This document shows, one piece after another, positions 1-8,673 of a stretch of DNA of 64,000 bases. How positions within the stretch are numbered: the stretch's first letter is position 1; each line of letters begins with the position of its first letter. The notes under the pieces are model-generated. The model saw nothing but the letters and a program-made list of their open reading frames with translations. It ran no database searches and was not told where the DNA came from. The stretch comes from Mycobacterium mantenii (GTDB lineage Bacteria; Actinomycetota; Actinomycetes; Mycobacteriales; Mycobacteriaceae): positions 3,844,001-3,908,000 of the forward strand of contig NZ_AP022590.1 of NCBI RefSeq assembly GCF_010731775.1, read 5' to 3'. The position numbers were made by a program, and so were the translations under genes.

Positions 1-1
1 G

Positions 2-115
2 TACTACCCGAACTGCAAGGCGGCACGGGCTGCTGGCGCGGCGCCGATCTATGCCGGACAACCCGGATACCGACCTGGGCTTGACCGCGACGGCGATGGG
101 ATCGCGTGTGAGTAA
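2..115 (+). CDS. Excalibur calcium-binding domain protein (3' end only)
   Basis: Only the last 37 codons are in the window; the 5' end lies beyond the left edge. The frame reads YYPNCKAARAAG near the start and ends DRDGDGIACE followed by TAA. That is the Excalibur signature: an N-terminal Tyr/Asn-Cys, then DxDxDGxxCE with a paired cysteine. Excalibur domains are small, usually extracellular, and resemble a calcium-binding EF-hand loop. In mycobacteria they typically end short secreted proteins. The full protein length, signal peptide and any additional domain cannot be judged here. Confidence 0.85.
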   Translation, partial: YYPNCKAARAAGAAPIYAGQPGYRPGLDRDGDGIACE

Positions 116-274
116 TGCAACTATCCGAGCCAACGGCCTGACGTGCAGGTTTGTATCACTGCCAACGCAGCTTGGCGCAGCAAACGTCCAGATAGGTTCG
201 TCAGCATCGACAAGGTCAACACGTTCTGAGCGCCTGACGCCAGTTCGATTGGGCTACAGCGCGATCCGGCCTGG
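116..274. other. Intergenic, nothing recognised
   Basis: No convincing gene or hairpin was seen between the Excalibur stop codon and the 3' end of the DUF488 gene. Open frames here are short antisense shadows of the neighbouring gene. Confidence 0.5.
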
Positions 275-805
275 TCAGCCGTCCCAGATCAGGTGGCCGT
301 CGGGGCGGCGGCGGGCACCCTCGGCGGGGCGGTGCGGACTGAGCCGGCCGTCTGGCATCAGGTGCCGCACCGGCAACCCGCGGCCGAGCGCCGCCACGTC
401 GGCGATCAGCCGCCGGTGGCAGCGCCACCAGACGCTCTCGCTGCACATCACCGCCGTGGTGCGCCAGGACGCATCGGCCAGGACCTCGTCCAGCGCCGCG
501 TCGAATTCCGGCGTCCGGGTGTATGCGGCGTACGCCCGGAACGCGGCCACCGTCCACCAGCTGTCCGGCTCCGGTTCTCCGGCCGGGACATGCCGCCGCC
601 CGCCGAGGCGCGGCTCCCACCGGTAGTCGATGCCAGCTTGCGGCAGCCAAACTTCCAGGGCCTCCCGTCGCACGTCCGGATTGGTCCGGCTGGCCGGGTA
701 TCGCCGCACATCCACCACCAGCGCAACGCCCGCTCCGGCAAGCAGCTCCGCCAGCCGCTCCCGGCCGGCCGGCCCGTGACCCACGGTCAGCAATTCCCGC
801 TCCAT
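275..805 (-). CDS. DUF488 domain protein
   Basis: A 176-residue protein of the DUF488 family, whose molecular function is not established. Family hallmarks are visible: TVGHG at residues 7-11, VDVRRYPASR at 31-40, LGGRRH at 68-72, and the C-terminal block CSESVWWRCHRRLI at 121-134. The conserved Cys, Glu, Trp, Arg, Cys and His suggest a catalytic or metal site. The length is normal for the family. There is no signal peptide or membrane segment, so the protein should be cytoplasmic. It is convergent with the Excalibur gene and divergent from the gene at 989, so it is probably transcribed alone. Confidence 0.88.
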   Translation of the reverse strand: MERELLTVGHGPAGRERLAELLAGAGVALVVDVRRYPASRTNPDVRREALEVWLPQAGIDYRWEPRLGGRRHVPAGEPEPDSWWTVAAFRAYAAYTRTPEFDAALDEVLADASWRTTAVMCSESVWWRCHRRLIADVAALGRGLPVRHLMPDGRLSPHRPAEGARRRPDGHLIWDG

Positions 806-988
806 GAGGACAGCTTGCCCGGGATAGCCGGTGTGAACATTTGGGCCAGTTCGAAATTGGCAGCCGACTCGAGAGTGCGAGGTGAATTGATTACCAAGCT
901 CGCGTCAGTAATCTGACCCATGAGCTCGGAAGGGGGTGGGCGATGCTTACGGGGTTGATCAGCATTCGGGCGAGCAGCTGACGATTCC

Positions 989-2167
989 ATGCAACTGCAA
1001 TATCTCAGCATTCCGGCGCTGATCGGCGCGGCCGGCGGCGACCCCTGGGCAATCAATGCGAGCCTGCAGGCGGGTAGCCCGCTGCAGATCTCCAATCTGG
1101 CTGAGGCTTTTCTCAAGGCCGGCCGATGCACAAAGGAGGCGAACGACGCGTTCGAGCAAGCCCGCACCCGTTTCGAGGCCGCCTGGAACCATCAGAATGG
1201 CGATCATCCGATCACCGGCTCCGACGAAGTGCAGCGGGTGACGAAAGCCCTTGGGGCGCAGTCTTTGCAGATACCGAAGATCGGTGCGGACCTGGAGAAC
1301 ATCGCCGCGACGTTGGCCGAGGCGCAGAAAACCGCGGCCGGCCAAATCGCGGCGCTGGAAGCAAAGCTGCAGAACCTCGACGATCTGATCGGCGAAGCCG
1401 ACGAGATGGAAAACGACGACGACCTCAGCCAGGCCGACATCGATGCCCTCGAAGCGTTGATCGCCAAATGTGAAAGCGACGCCATTGGTGACACCAAAGC
1501 CGCCCTGACCCAGCTGCAAGCGACGCGCGACGGCTATTCCGGCTCGTTTCAGAACGCGATGGGCACCCTGCACGCGGACGGATATGACTCTGTCGGTCCC
1601 CAGCCGGGACCGAGCCCGGCAGCGCCCGGCCAGCCGGGCGAAGGCCCCAAGTTGACCCCGACGCCGGGGGATGTGGCGATCGCGGGTGCGGGTGCGGTGG
1701 CCGGAGGTACCGCCGACGGTGTGCGTCAGGCGGCGACCAACCTGATCGCCGAGTCTCCGGGCACGGGCCCCGGAAAGGCAGATCCGGCCTTACTGAGGTG
1801 GCTGGAGGATCCAACAATCGGCGGAGTCGAACTGAAGGGATTCTCCCGTATCGGCGGGGTGGTTGCTGCGGCCAGCGCGGTACCCGCCGTCATGTCCGAC
1901 GTCCATGACGGCAACTCTGTGCCGGAGGCCGTCACCCGGGAGGGTGTCGGTGTCGCCGCCGGCCTATGGGCGGGTGCGGAGATCGGTGCAGCGGTCGGAT
2001 CGGTCGTTCCGGGGGCAGGGACCGCGGTTGGCCTGGTGGTCGGCGCCGGTGCCGGAGCGGTCGCCAGCTACCTGGCGTCCAAGGGCGTCGAAGCGGCCTG
2101 GCACCCCGTCGCGGATGCGGTCGGCAGTGCGGTGCATGGCTTGGAATCGGTCTTCGGGTTCGGGTAG
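989..2167 (+). CDS. Putative type VII secretion-linked protein with glycine-zipper C-terminus
   Basis: A 392-residue protein in three parts. Residues 1-185 are almost wholly alpha-helical, with Ala/Glu/Gln-rich amphipathic stretches and a DPWAINxSLQ-type opening. This resembles the N-terminal domain of mycobacterial proteins such as Rv0025 and Rv2082, as I recall them. Residues about 195-225 form a Pro/Gly-rich linker. Residues about 275-385 are Ala/Gly/Val-rich and include a GAxxGAAVGSVVPGAG glycine zipper that could insert into a membrane. There is no Sec signal peptide. The ATG at 989 follows a weak purine tract. The two genes downstream are only 10 bp away and then overlapping, so the three look like one operon. 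Secretion is an inference, not shown by the sequence. Confidence 0.6.
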   Translation: MQLQYLSIPALIGAAGGDPWAINASLQAGSPLQISNLAEAFLKAGRCTKEANDAFEQARTRFEAAWNHQNGDHPITGSDEVQRVTKALGAQSLQIPKIGADLENIAATLAEAQKTAAGQIAALEAKLQNLDDLIGEADEMENDDDLSQADIDALEALIAKCESDAIGDTKAALTQLQATRDGYSGSFQNAMGTLHADGYDSVGPQPGPSPAAPGQPGEGPKLTPTPGDVAIAGAGAVAGGTADGVRQAATNLIAESPGTGPGKADPALLRWLEDPTIGGVELKGFSRIGGVVAAASAVPAVMSDVHDGNSVPEAVTREGVGVAAGLWAGAEIGAAVGSVVPGAGTAVGLVVGAGAGAVASYLASKGVEAAWHPVADAVGSAVHGLESVFGFG

Positions 2168-2177
2168 GGCACGTTCG

Positions 2178-2738
2178 ATGCGATTCGATGAGTTTGTGCA
2201 GGAGTCCGGCGTCTCGGTGTCCCCGGTCGATCGGTTTGTCGGGTTTGTGGTGGATGTGGGGGTGCCGCCGGGGTGGGAACCCTTCCACTCGGCGGTCGGA
2301 GCCCGTGTGTGGGTCTGTCGCAACGATCCGTGCATCGACGTGTTCTGCGCCAACGCGGTGCTGACCATGCATCGCGTCGAGGCCCCGCTGGACCCGGCGG
2401 AAGCGTTCGCCATGCTGGTCGAGCAGCAGTTGCAGTCGGTGCCGGGCTGTAGGGAGATGCGCCGCGAACTCGCCGCGGCCACCGAAGGTCGCGGGATCGC
2501 GGGGTCGCTCGCGATGCAAATCGCGCATGACCTCGGCACCGTCGACAGCGTGTCACGATCGAGGATCATCACGGCCGAACAGGAGACGCTCATCGCGCAA
2601 CTAACGGTGACCGCGCTACACGATTCCCCCGTGGAGCGGGCACAGATCTGGCTGAAGGTCCGACCCGGTCCCGCGGCGGTCCCCGCGCCAGCAGGTCAGC
2701 ACCGCGCCCCGGTAATCGCAGTAAGAGACGGTCAGTGA
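2178..2738 (+). CDS. LpqN/LpqT-like hypothetical protein
   Basis: A 186-residue protein starting at the ATG at 2178, ten bases after the previous stop. Longer readings of this frame run through the upstream gene and are unlikely. The sequence has the alternating beta/alpha feel of the mycobacterial LpqN/LpqT family, with a PPGWEPF-like block near residue 30 and VWVCRNDPCIDVFCANAVL near residues 45-63. It lacks a lipobox and signal peptide, so if related it is a cytoplasmic member or is carried by another route. The C-terminal 25 residues are Pro/Ala-rich. Its stop overlaps the start of the next gene, suggesting translational coupling. Confidence 0.55.
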   Translation: MRFDEFVQESGVSVSPVDRFVGFVVDVGVPPGWEPFHSAVGARVWVCRNDPCIDVFCANAVLTMHRVEAPLDPAEAFAMLVEQQLQSVPGCREMRRELAAATEGRGIAGSLAMQIAHDLGTVDSVSRSRIITAEQETLIAQLTVTALHDSPVERAQIWLKVRPGPAAVPAPAGQHRAPVIAVRDGQ

Positions 2739-3469
2739 TGGCCGGTGCCGGCGCGAAAGGCCGTTGGGGGCGGATCCTGCGCTACTCCTTCGGTAGTGCC
2801 TTGTGCGTATTAGCGGCCATCAACGTGCTGATCGGATCGCCGTGGTACCTCTCTCTCGGCATCGCGGTGACCGGCGGCATCATCCTCATCGGTCAGCGCC
2901 GGATTTTTCGTGCCGGGGTCAGCAGGTCGGGGAACGAGATCGTCTGCCGCTACATCCCCTGGTACGAGGGCAACGCATACATCGCGCTGGCGCTGGTCCC
3001 ACTGTTGGGGGTCGCGTCTCTTGCGGCGGGGTACGCGCCCGGCAATCCGGCGTGGCTTCGGTTCACCGGCATCATCCTCTTGGGGGTGACCCCGCTGACC
3101 GGGTACGGCGTCGCTCGCATGTGGCGTCGCTGTCTTCTCCGCATTACCCCGTCGGCGTTGACCGTGCGGTTGGCCGAGCGTAAGAGCGGGTTGACCGAAA
3201 TCCGGCGTGAGCTGGTTGAGTCGATTGGGCCCAAGCTCATCCCGCAGCCGCGGGGCGGTCGCTCGCTGCAAGTCGCGATTGCTTACCGCCCCTTGGATGC
3301 CGGCAGCGACACCGCCAAGACCGTGCTGCTCGGGCTGCGATTGAGCGTTGCGCCGGTCAACCTCCTCAACGCACTCACCGCCTGGCGAGACGGCGTCCGC
3401 GATGACCCGAGCGACCTGCTGGATCGGATCGAACGAACTCTCCGGGGCCGCCCAGCGGCCGGCGCGTGA
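2738..3469 (+). CDS. Conserved membrane protein, third gene of the block
   Basis: A 243-residue protein with four predicted membrane helices, in two pairs at about residues 15-52 and 77-124. A basic cytoplasmic C-terminal half of about 110 residues ends in Arg-rich sequence. The ATG at 2738 overlaps the upstream TGA; a GTG one codon earlier is also possible. I do not recognise a named family. Its position behind a helical, glycine-zipper protein and an LpqN-like protein suggests it is the membrane partner of that pair. It ends 41 bp from the convergent MFS transporter. Confidence 0.6.
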   Translation: MAGAGAKGRWGRILRYSFGSALCVLAAINVLIGSPWYLSLGIAVTGGIILIGQRRIFRAGVSRSGNEIVCRYIPWYEGNAYIALALVPLLGVASLAAGYAPGNPAWLRFTGIILLGVTPLTGYGVARMWRRCLLRITPSALTVRLAERKSGLTEIRRELVESIGPKLIPQPRGGRSLQVAIAYRPLDAGSDTAKTVLLGLRLSVAPVNLLNALTAWRDGVRDDPSDLLDRIERTLRGRPAAGA

Positions 3470-3510
3470 CCGCACTGTAGCCCGAACGACTTGCCGCGCA
3501 ACCGAATTCG

Positions 3511-4992
3511 TCAGCGCGTCAAGTCCGACGGCCGGAACTTCCCCTCGGATAGCTTGTTTTCGATCTCCTCGAGGCTCTTACCGGTCAGGTCGGGCATGCG
3601 GAAGTACACAAAGATCCATGCCGCCACGTTGAACAACGCGTAGAGCCACATCGAGGGTCCGACCCCGATCGCTTTGATGAGCGACAGCATCGTCAACGTG
3701 ATGATCAGGTTGGTCCCCCACAGTGTCGCCGACTGCGCGGCGGTGGCGGCCGGTCGCACCGCCAGCGGGTAGGTCTCCGAGCCGGTCAGCCAGCCCATCA
3801 GCTGCAGGCCGCCGCCATTGAAAAGCATGAAGGCGATCAGGCAGATCATGATGTAGGGAATCACCTCGTGACCGTTGTCGCTGGTGACGAAGAGCAGGCC
3901 CAGTACGAACAGGCTGATCGCCGCACCCGGCACCATGATGAGGGTGAGTCGGCGCCGACCGACCCGGTCGATGATGGCCAACCCGATCAGTTGGGCAATC
4001 AGGTACGCCGCGCCCAAGCCGACCGACACCCGCAGAGCCACGGACCTGTACACGCCGTCGTCGGTCAATATGGTCGGCGAGTAGTAGATGATCATCTCGA
4101 TGCCGCTGAGCTGGGTGAACACCGCAATACCGCAACCCAGGACCAGGGCCGGGCGCACCCACGCGTCGCGCAGCCCAGCCCACCCGCGGGTGCCGGCCGT
4201 GCGTTCGATGCGCGCGAGTTCGATCGCTTCGTCCAGCTCGGTGCCCACGTCGTAGCCCTCGGGCCGGACGCGTTCCAACACGGCCTGTGCAGCGTTTCGA
4301 TCTCCTTGCTTGACCAGCCAGCGCGGACTTTCCGGCAGGCGCAGCAACAGCCACAGCATGATCGCGGCGGGTACGCAGGCGAGTCCGATCGGCCCTCGCC
4401 AGTTGGTCGAGTCGGAGACCCCGACCAGGGTCGCGGTGAGGACGCCCACCCCGATGGCAATTTGGAAGCACAGCACCAACCGTCCCCGGTAGGCCGGTGG
4501 CGAGAGTTCGGCGACATACATCGGCGCCGTCTGCGTCGCCCCGCCGACCGCGAAGCCCAGGACCAGCCGTCCCAGCGACAGCGCAACGGAATCGGGCGCG
4601 TCGGCGCACCACACCGCGCCGACGATGAACACCACTGCCAGCATCAACAGGGTGCCGCGGCGGCCGCGCAGATCGGAAAGCCAGCTGCACGTCAACGCCC
4701 CGATGATGGCGCCGAGCAGAATGCTGGCGGCGATCACCTGCTGCCAGCCCTCGGTGATGTTGAAGTCCTGGGTGAGCTGCAGCAGGGCCCAGGAGATGAC
4801 ACCGGTGTCGTAGCCGTACAGCATCCCCGAGATCGCCGCGACGAGCGCGATGATGACCACGGCGCTCGTCAGTTGCTTTCCCGCGTTTGCTCTGGTGCCA
4901 ACTGGGCTTTGCGACGCTTTCGCGTTGGTCGGGCCGGTGGCGTCGGAGCGAAGGTGACGAACCCCCGGCTGGTCGGCGGGCCGGCCGGGCAT
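3511..4992 (-). CDS. MFS sugar:proton symporter (sugar-porter family)
   Basis: A 493-residue, twelve-helix transporter of the sugar-porter branch of the major facilitator superfamily, the SugI/XylE type. Signatures are visible in order: GYDTGVI in helix 1, DLRGRRGTLL between helices 2 and 3, PMYVAELSPPAYRGR near helix 5, PESPRWLVKQ before the central loop, and DRVGRRRL in the second half. The start is set by an AGGAGG Shine-Dalgarno at 5001-5006, which lies 8 bases from the ATG at 4992. An ATG at 4998 would be only 2 bases away, and a longer frame to 5109 lacks support. The substrate is probably a hexose or pentose but is not determined here. No sugar-catabolism gene is adjacent. Confidence 0.88.
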   Translation of the reverse strand: MPGRPADQPGVRHLRSDATGPTNAKASQSPVGTRANAGKQLTSAVVIIALVAAISGMLYGYDTGVISWALLQLTQDFNITEGWQQVIAASILLGAIIGALTCSWLSDLRGRRGTLLMLAVVFIVGAVWCADAPDSVALSLGRLVLGFAVGGATQTAPMYVAELSPPAYRGRLVLCFQIAIGVGVLTATLVGVSDSTNWRGPIGLACVPAAIMLWLLLRLPESPRWLVKQGDRNAAQAVLERVRPEGYDVGTELDEAIELARIERTAGTRGWAGLRDAWVRPALVLGCGIAVFTQLSGIEMIIYYSPTILTDDGVYRSVALRVSVGLGAAYLIAQLIGLAIIDRVGRRRLTLIMVPGAAISLFVLGLLFVTSDNGHEVIPYIMICLIAFMLFNGGGLQLMGWLTGSETYPLAVRPAATAAQSATLWGTNLIITLTMLSLIKAIGVGPSMWLYALFNVAAWIFVYFRMPDLTGKSLEEIENKLSEGKFRPSDLTR

Positions 4993-5000
4993 CGTCATCG

Positions 5001-5006
5001 CCTCCT
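5001..5006 (-). promoter_or_regulatory. Shine-Dalgarno deciding the MFS transporter start
   Basis: On the minus strand this reads AGGAGG. It sits 8 bases before the ATG at 4992, and only 2 bases before the competing ATG at 4998. Confidence 0.7.
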
Positions 5007-5300
5007 TACCCAGTGCTTGGATTCCCTGGTCGCTCGCCGCGGTTTTCTCGGAGTCCGACGCCGTGACCGGTATCGCATGGCGGTGGGTATTGGTCGCTGG
5101 TGCGGTCAACGTATCCGCGCATCCAGCTCGCTCGGGTTGCTGGTTGGTCCGCCCAGGCCCGGCAGCCGCGGCGCTTGTTACGGGCTTGCCGCCTGACTTC
5201 CATAGCGAAACGGAACGAGCCTGTCACGAACTGCACGAAAGTCGAGGTGACGCGGCGATCAGTCGTATTGTACTAAAACCATTTTCGGCCGAAAGAAGAC

Positions 5301-5954
5301 TCAAGAGAGCTTGGAGCCCAGCCCCGCGATCAAATTGATCGTCACGGCCAGGACGACCGCCCCGAGCAGGTAGGACAGCAGCGCATGGCGCAACACCGTT
5401 GCCCTGATCGAGGTCAGCCCGATCTCGGTGTCCGACACCTGGTAGGTCATCCCGACGGTGAAGGCGAGATAGGCGAAATCCCGGAAGCGGGGCGGCTCGG
5501 GGTCGTGGAAGTTGATGCCGCCCGGATCATCCGAGTAGTAGAGCCGCGCGTAGTGCACGGTGTACAGCGTGTGCACCGCGAGCCAGGACGCCGCGACGGT
5601 CAACACGCCGAGGACGGCGGCCGCCACGGCCGAATGTCCCGACCGCGATCCCGCGGCCACCACGTAGCCGACACCGCCCAGGCTCGCGACGCTCGCCGAC
5701 AGGATGACCGCGTCGGCGACCCACCGGGTCGGGTCCTCCCGCGTTGCCCATCGGCAGGTCTGCTCGGCGTCCATGCCGAGCAGGCTGAGGTGGGTCCACA
5801 CCACGTACGTTCCCGCGGTGACGATCCAGCCGACCAGCGCGAAACGCCAACCGGCGGTGTTGCCCACCACGAAAGCGACGGCGACGCCGAGGGCCACGCA
5901 AACCGATATCCGGGCCGCGACCGTGTCCCGAAACAACTTCACCAGGGAATCCAC
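5301..5954 (-). CDS. DUF1345 family membrane protein
   Basis: A 217-residue integral membrane protein beginning at a GTG. It has about five hydrophobic helices: two in the first 55 residues, two between 80 and 125, and one or two at the C-terminus. The block [20 protein letters not shown] near residues 155-175 and the closing [18 protein letters not shown] are typical of DUF1345 proteins, whose function is unknown. A loop with [13 protein letters not shown] separates helix 2 from helix 3. It is separated by about 310 bp from the MFS gene start region and by 110 bp from the divergent gene at 6067. Confidence 0.82.
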   Translation of the reverse strand: MDSLVKLFRDTVAARISVCVALGVAVAFVVGNTAGWRFALVGWIVTAGTYVVWTHLSLLGMDAEQTCRWATREDPTRWVADAVILSASVASLGGVGYVVAAGSRSGHSAVAAAVLGVLTVAASWLAVHTLYTVHYARLYYSDDPGGINFHDPEPPRFRDFAYLAFTVGMTYQVSDTEIGLTSIRATVLRHALLSYLLGAVVLAVTINLIAGLGSKLS

Positions 5955-6066
5955 GACCTTGACCTAACCACCAACGAGGGTCGTCGGCCCACGTTCTGCA
6001 CCGCGCAGCCGCGCCGCCCGGGCCGGCATCAGCACATTGGCAGGTGCGGTCAGTACCATCGGTGCC

Positions 6067-6603
6067 GTGGCATCCAACGGCCCACGCGACGACTTCCACA
6101 ATCGGCCGACGCAGCAGGGCGACTTCGGGGTGAGCGAACAGCCGCCGACCGGTGAAATTCCACCCTCCGCTCCCCCGCCCGAGGGGTTCGAGCAGGCCGG
6201 CGACGTCGACCCGTTTGACCAGGAAGCCGAGCCGACTCCCTGGTATCGCAAGCCCGGGATGCTGATCGCCTGGCTGGTCTCGGTCGTCGTCCTGATCGGA
6301 TTAATCGTGTTCGGCATCATCGAGCTCATCCACGGGGAAGAGACCGTCAACCACACCCCCAAAACGACGACGAGCACGACTACCACCACCACGACCACGA
6401 CTCCGACGACTACCGCGACCACCACCACGACGTCGCCGGGCAGCAGCGCCGAACAGCCGCCCGTGCAGCAGCCGACGCAGCAGCAGCCCACGGGAGGACA
6501 GACGCAGCAGCCGTCGCATCATCACCATTTGCCGCAGCTGCCGTCGGTGATCACCATCCCGGGAGTGCCGAACCCGGTGACGGTGCCGCCGGGCCTGCGT
6601 TAG
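6067..6603 (+). CDS. Thr/Pro-rich single-pass membrane protein
   Basis: A 178-residue protein read from the GTG at 6067; a TTG ten codons upstream also keeps the frame open. Residues 1-55 are charged and Pro-rich and should be cytoplasmic. One membrane helix lies at about 62-84 (IAWLVSVVVLIGLIVFGII). Next come a run of Thr and Pro codons, a Gln/Pro-rich stretch and a HHHH patch, ending in VTVPPGLR. The outer region looks disordered. The head-helix-Thr/Pro-tail layout matches the Hsp70-like protein that starts 132 bp downstream, so the two may be co-expressed. Function unknown. Confidence 0.6.
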   Translation: MASNGPRDDFHNRPTQQGDFGVSEQPPTGEIPPSAPPPEGFEQAGDVDPFDQEAEPTPWYRKPGMLIAWLVSVVVLIGLIVFGIIELIHGEETVNHTPKTTTSTTTTTTTTTPTTTATTTTTSPGSSAEQPPVQQPTQQQPTGGQTQQPSHHHHLPQLPSVITIPGVPNPVTVPPGLR

Positions 6604-6735
6604 CGAGCGGGCGGCAAACCCGACACGGTTCCACCGCGCAGCGCCGGCGACGCCCTACACTCGCTGCAATCCACGCTCGTTACGGTGAGGACCACCGGGC
6701 GACAGCAACGGGACGACTGACACAGGGGTGCGGAC

Positions 6736-8415
6736 ATGAGCGAGGCGCTCGGGCTATCGATCGGGGTGGCCAACCTGGTAGCCGCCCGGGCGGGCAGCGT
6801 TCCGATCACCCGCAGCTCCGTGCTGACCCTCTTCGAGCAGCGGCCCACCGAAGTTGGCCTGCCAGAAGAGAATCCGAACCTGACCGAACCCGGCCTGGTG
6901 CTGCGGGGGTTCGTCGAACGCGTCGGCGACCGGGCGCCGTTGGTGGCGGCCGACGGCACCACGTACCTCGGTGCGGCGCTGACGGTCGAGGCGATCGAAG
7001 CCATGGCCCGCGCCGTGGGCTACGGGACACCGATCACCATCGCGGTGCCGGCCTACTGGTCTGACGCCCAGTTCACCGCGCTGCGCGAGGAGTTCTTCGC
7101 GCAGTCGGATCTGGCGCGCGGCGGGGTGGCCCCGATGCTGGTTTCCGACGCCACGGCCGCGCTGGCGGCGCTGCGCGGCACACCGGGATTCGGGGCCGAC
7201 GGTGTTATTGCGCTGTGCGACTTCGGGGCCGGCGGCACAACCGTCACCTTGATGGACGCCAAGGCCGGGTTCGCGCCCGTCGGGCCGGCGGCGCGCTACA
7301 CCGATTTCTCCGGCGACGCGATCGATCAGCTCGTCCTGGACCATCTGCTGGCCTCCGACGTCAGCACCGCCATGCTCGGCGGCACCGCGCGGGTCGGGTC
7401 GCAGGCCCGTCTGCTCGGCGCCTGCCGGCGCGCCAAGGAGCAACTGTCGACCGCCGCGGTGGGGACCATCGCCGGGGCTTCCGGTGACGCCGCCCAGCTG
7501 TCCCGCTCCGATTTCGAGCAACTGCTCTCGACGCCGCTGGACCGGTTCCTTTCGTCGGTCGATGAGTCGTTGCGGCGCAACGGAATTCGCAAGCTGGGCG
7601 CCGTGGCGATCGTCGGTGGTGGGGCGAGCATCCCACTGATCAAGGCGCGCTTGTCGCAGCGATTCGGGGTGCCAGTGCACAGCACCGCGCAGCCGGCGCT
7701 CGCCGCCGCCCTTGGCGCGGCGGCGCTCGGCCCGCATTACGCGTCGGGGGTTGCTCCGACCGCCGCGGCGGCCGTGGTGGAAACGCCAACCGAAATGGTT
7801 GGCACCTCCGGGCTGGACATGACCCAGGCGGCGTGGGCCGCCCAGGCCACCGATGTGGACGACGCCCTGGCCTGGTCGCAAGACGCCGACAACGACGAGC
7901 CGGTGCCCTACACCGGCCGCGACGCGACGGGCGAGTACGCCAACGAGGCAAGGCAATTCGACGACGCGACCGGCAGCCGCTACGCCGCCGGCCAGGGGCG
8001 GCTGCCCTGGTACAAGCGCACGGCGCTGGTGTTGAGCGTGGCCGCGGCGGGCGCGGCGGTACTGGTGGCCCTGATTTTGGCGATCAACCTTTTGCTCACC
8101 AAGTCCAGTCCGGTCGGTCCCACGTCGCCGTCCAGCCAAACGGCACCACCACAAACGGTGACCATCACCGGGCCGAACGACAGCACCACCGTCACTGTGG
8201 TCCCGGCGCCGCCGCCCCCGTCCACCGAGGCGCCGGCCACTACCACGACACCCGCGCCGGCGCCGTCTTCGACGACGACCACCACGACCCCGCCGAGCAC
8301 CACGACCACGACCGCCGAGCCCACCACGGCGTCGCAGGCGACCACCACCGCCGCGCCGACGACCACCCGCGTGCGGCCGCTGCCGCCGATCTTCCAACCG
8401 CCGTTCGGGCGCTGA
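6736..8415 (+). CDS. Membrane-anchored Hsp70-like protein with Thr/Pro-rich tail
   Basis: A 559-residue protein with an actin/Hsp70-fold head. Phosphate-1 is LGLSIGVANLVAA at residues 5-17, phosphate-2 is ALCDFGAGGTTVTL near 157-170, and the adenosine motif is AIVGGGASIPLIK near 292-304, followed by a GAAALG block. The peptide-binding domain of DnaK is missing. Instead there is an acidic linker, one membrane helix at about 429-453, and a roughly 100-residue tail of Thr, Pro, Ser and Ala. It starts at an ATG preceded by AGGGG. It is the same subfamily as the gene at 50615-52579 and a distant relative of the five paralogues elsewhere in the window. ATP binding is plausible but unproven, and the client is unknown. 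Confidence 0.8.
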   Translation: MSEALGLSIGVANLVAARAGSVPITRSSVLTLFEQRPTEVGLPEENPNLTEPGLVLRGFVERVGDRAPLVAADGTTYLGAALTVEAIEAMARAVGYGTPITIAVPAYWSDAQFTALREEFFAQSDLARGGVAPMLVSDATAALAALRGTPGFGADGVIALCDFGAGGTTVTLMDAKAGFAPVGPAARYTDFSGDAIDQLVLDHLLASDVSTAMLGGTARVGSQARLLGACRRAKEQLSTAAVGTIAGASGDAAQLSRSDFEQLLSTPLDRFLSSVDESLRRNGIRKLGAVAIVGGGASIPLIKARLSQRFGVPVHSTAQPALAAALGAAALGPHYASGVAPTAAAAVVETPTEMVGTSGLDMTQAAWAAQATDVDDALAWSQDADNDEPVPYTGRDATGEYANEARQFDDATGSRYAAGQGRLPWYKRTALVLSVAAAGAAVLVALILAINLLLTKSSPVGPTSPSSQTAPPQTVTITGPNDSTTVTVVPAPPPPSTEAPATTTTPAPAPSSTTTTTTPPSTTTTTAEPTTASQATTTAAPTTTRVRPLPPIFQPPFGR

Positions 8416-8673
8416 CGCGACGAATTACGCCCGGCCGCCAGCGGATTTCGGCAAGGTCCTTCGGCGGTCGGTCGGCGAATTTTGGTGGCGCTCATCACTT
8501 CGACCAACGTCACATTCGGCGAGTGGATGTTAACCGGCAGGCCAGAGGCACGGTGAACTCCCAAGTTAGGGCAGCCTTTCTCGCGCTGAAAGCCGCGGAG
8601 ATGCAACTATGAGCGGGGCTTAAGCAGGCAAATAAGCACAGGCCGAATTATCTATGCATTGGGGAGACTTTCT
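8416..8673. promoter_or_regulatory. Intergenic, probable promoter region of the Fe-S reductase
   Basis: No gene was seen. The right end holds GGGGAG at 8661-8666, seven bases before the GTG at 8674, which fixes that start. The stretch from about 8590 to 8660 is less GC-rich than its surroundings and is a likely promoter location; no exact -10 element is assigned. Confidence 0.45.

Noticed and set aside
3868..5196. Plus-strand frame of 442 codons opposite the MFS gene
   Set aside because: Shadow of a transporter with all sugar-porter motifs; the peptide is Asp/Arg/Gln-rich without structure.
6361..6440. ACG/ACC triplet run as a microsatellite or phase-variation tract
   Set aside because: It is a coding Thr-rich stretch; triplet changes would not shift the frame, and the codons are mixed rather than a pure repeat.
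6754..8397. Minus-strand frame of 547 codons opposite the Hsp70-like gene
   Set aside because: Arg/Gly-rich shadow of the Thr/Pro-rich gene; no domain or start signal.
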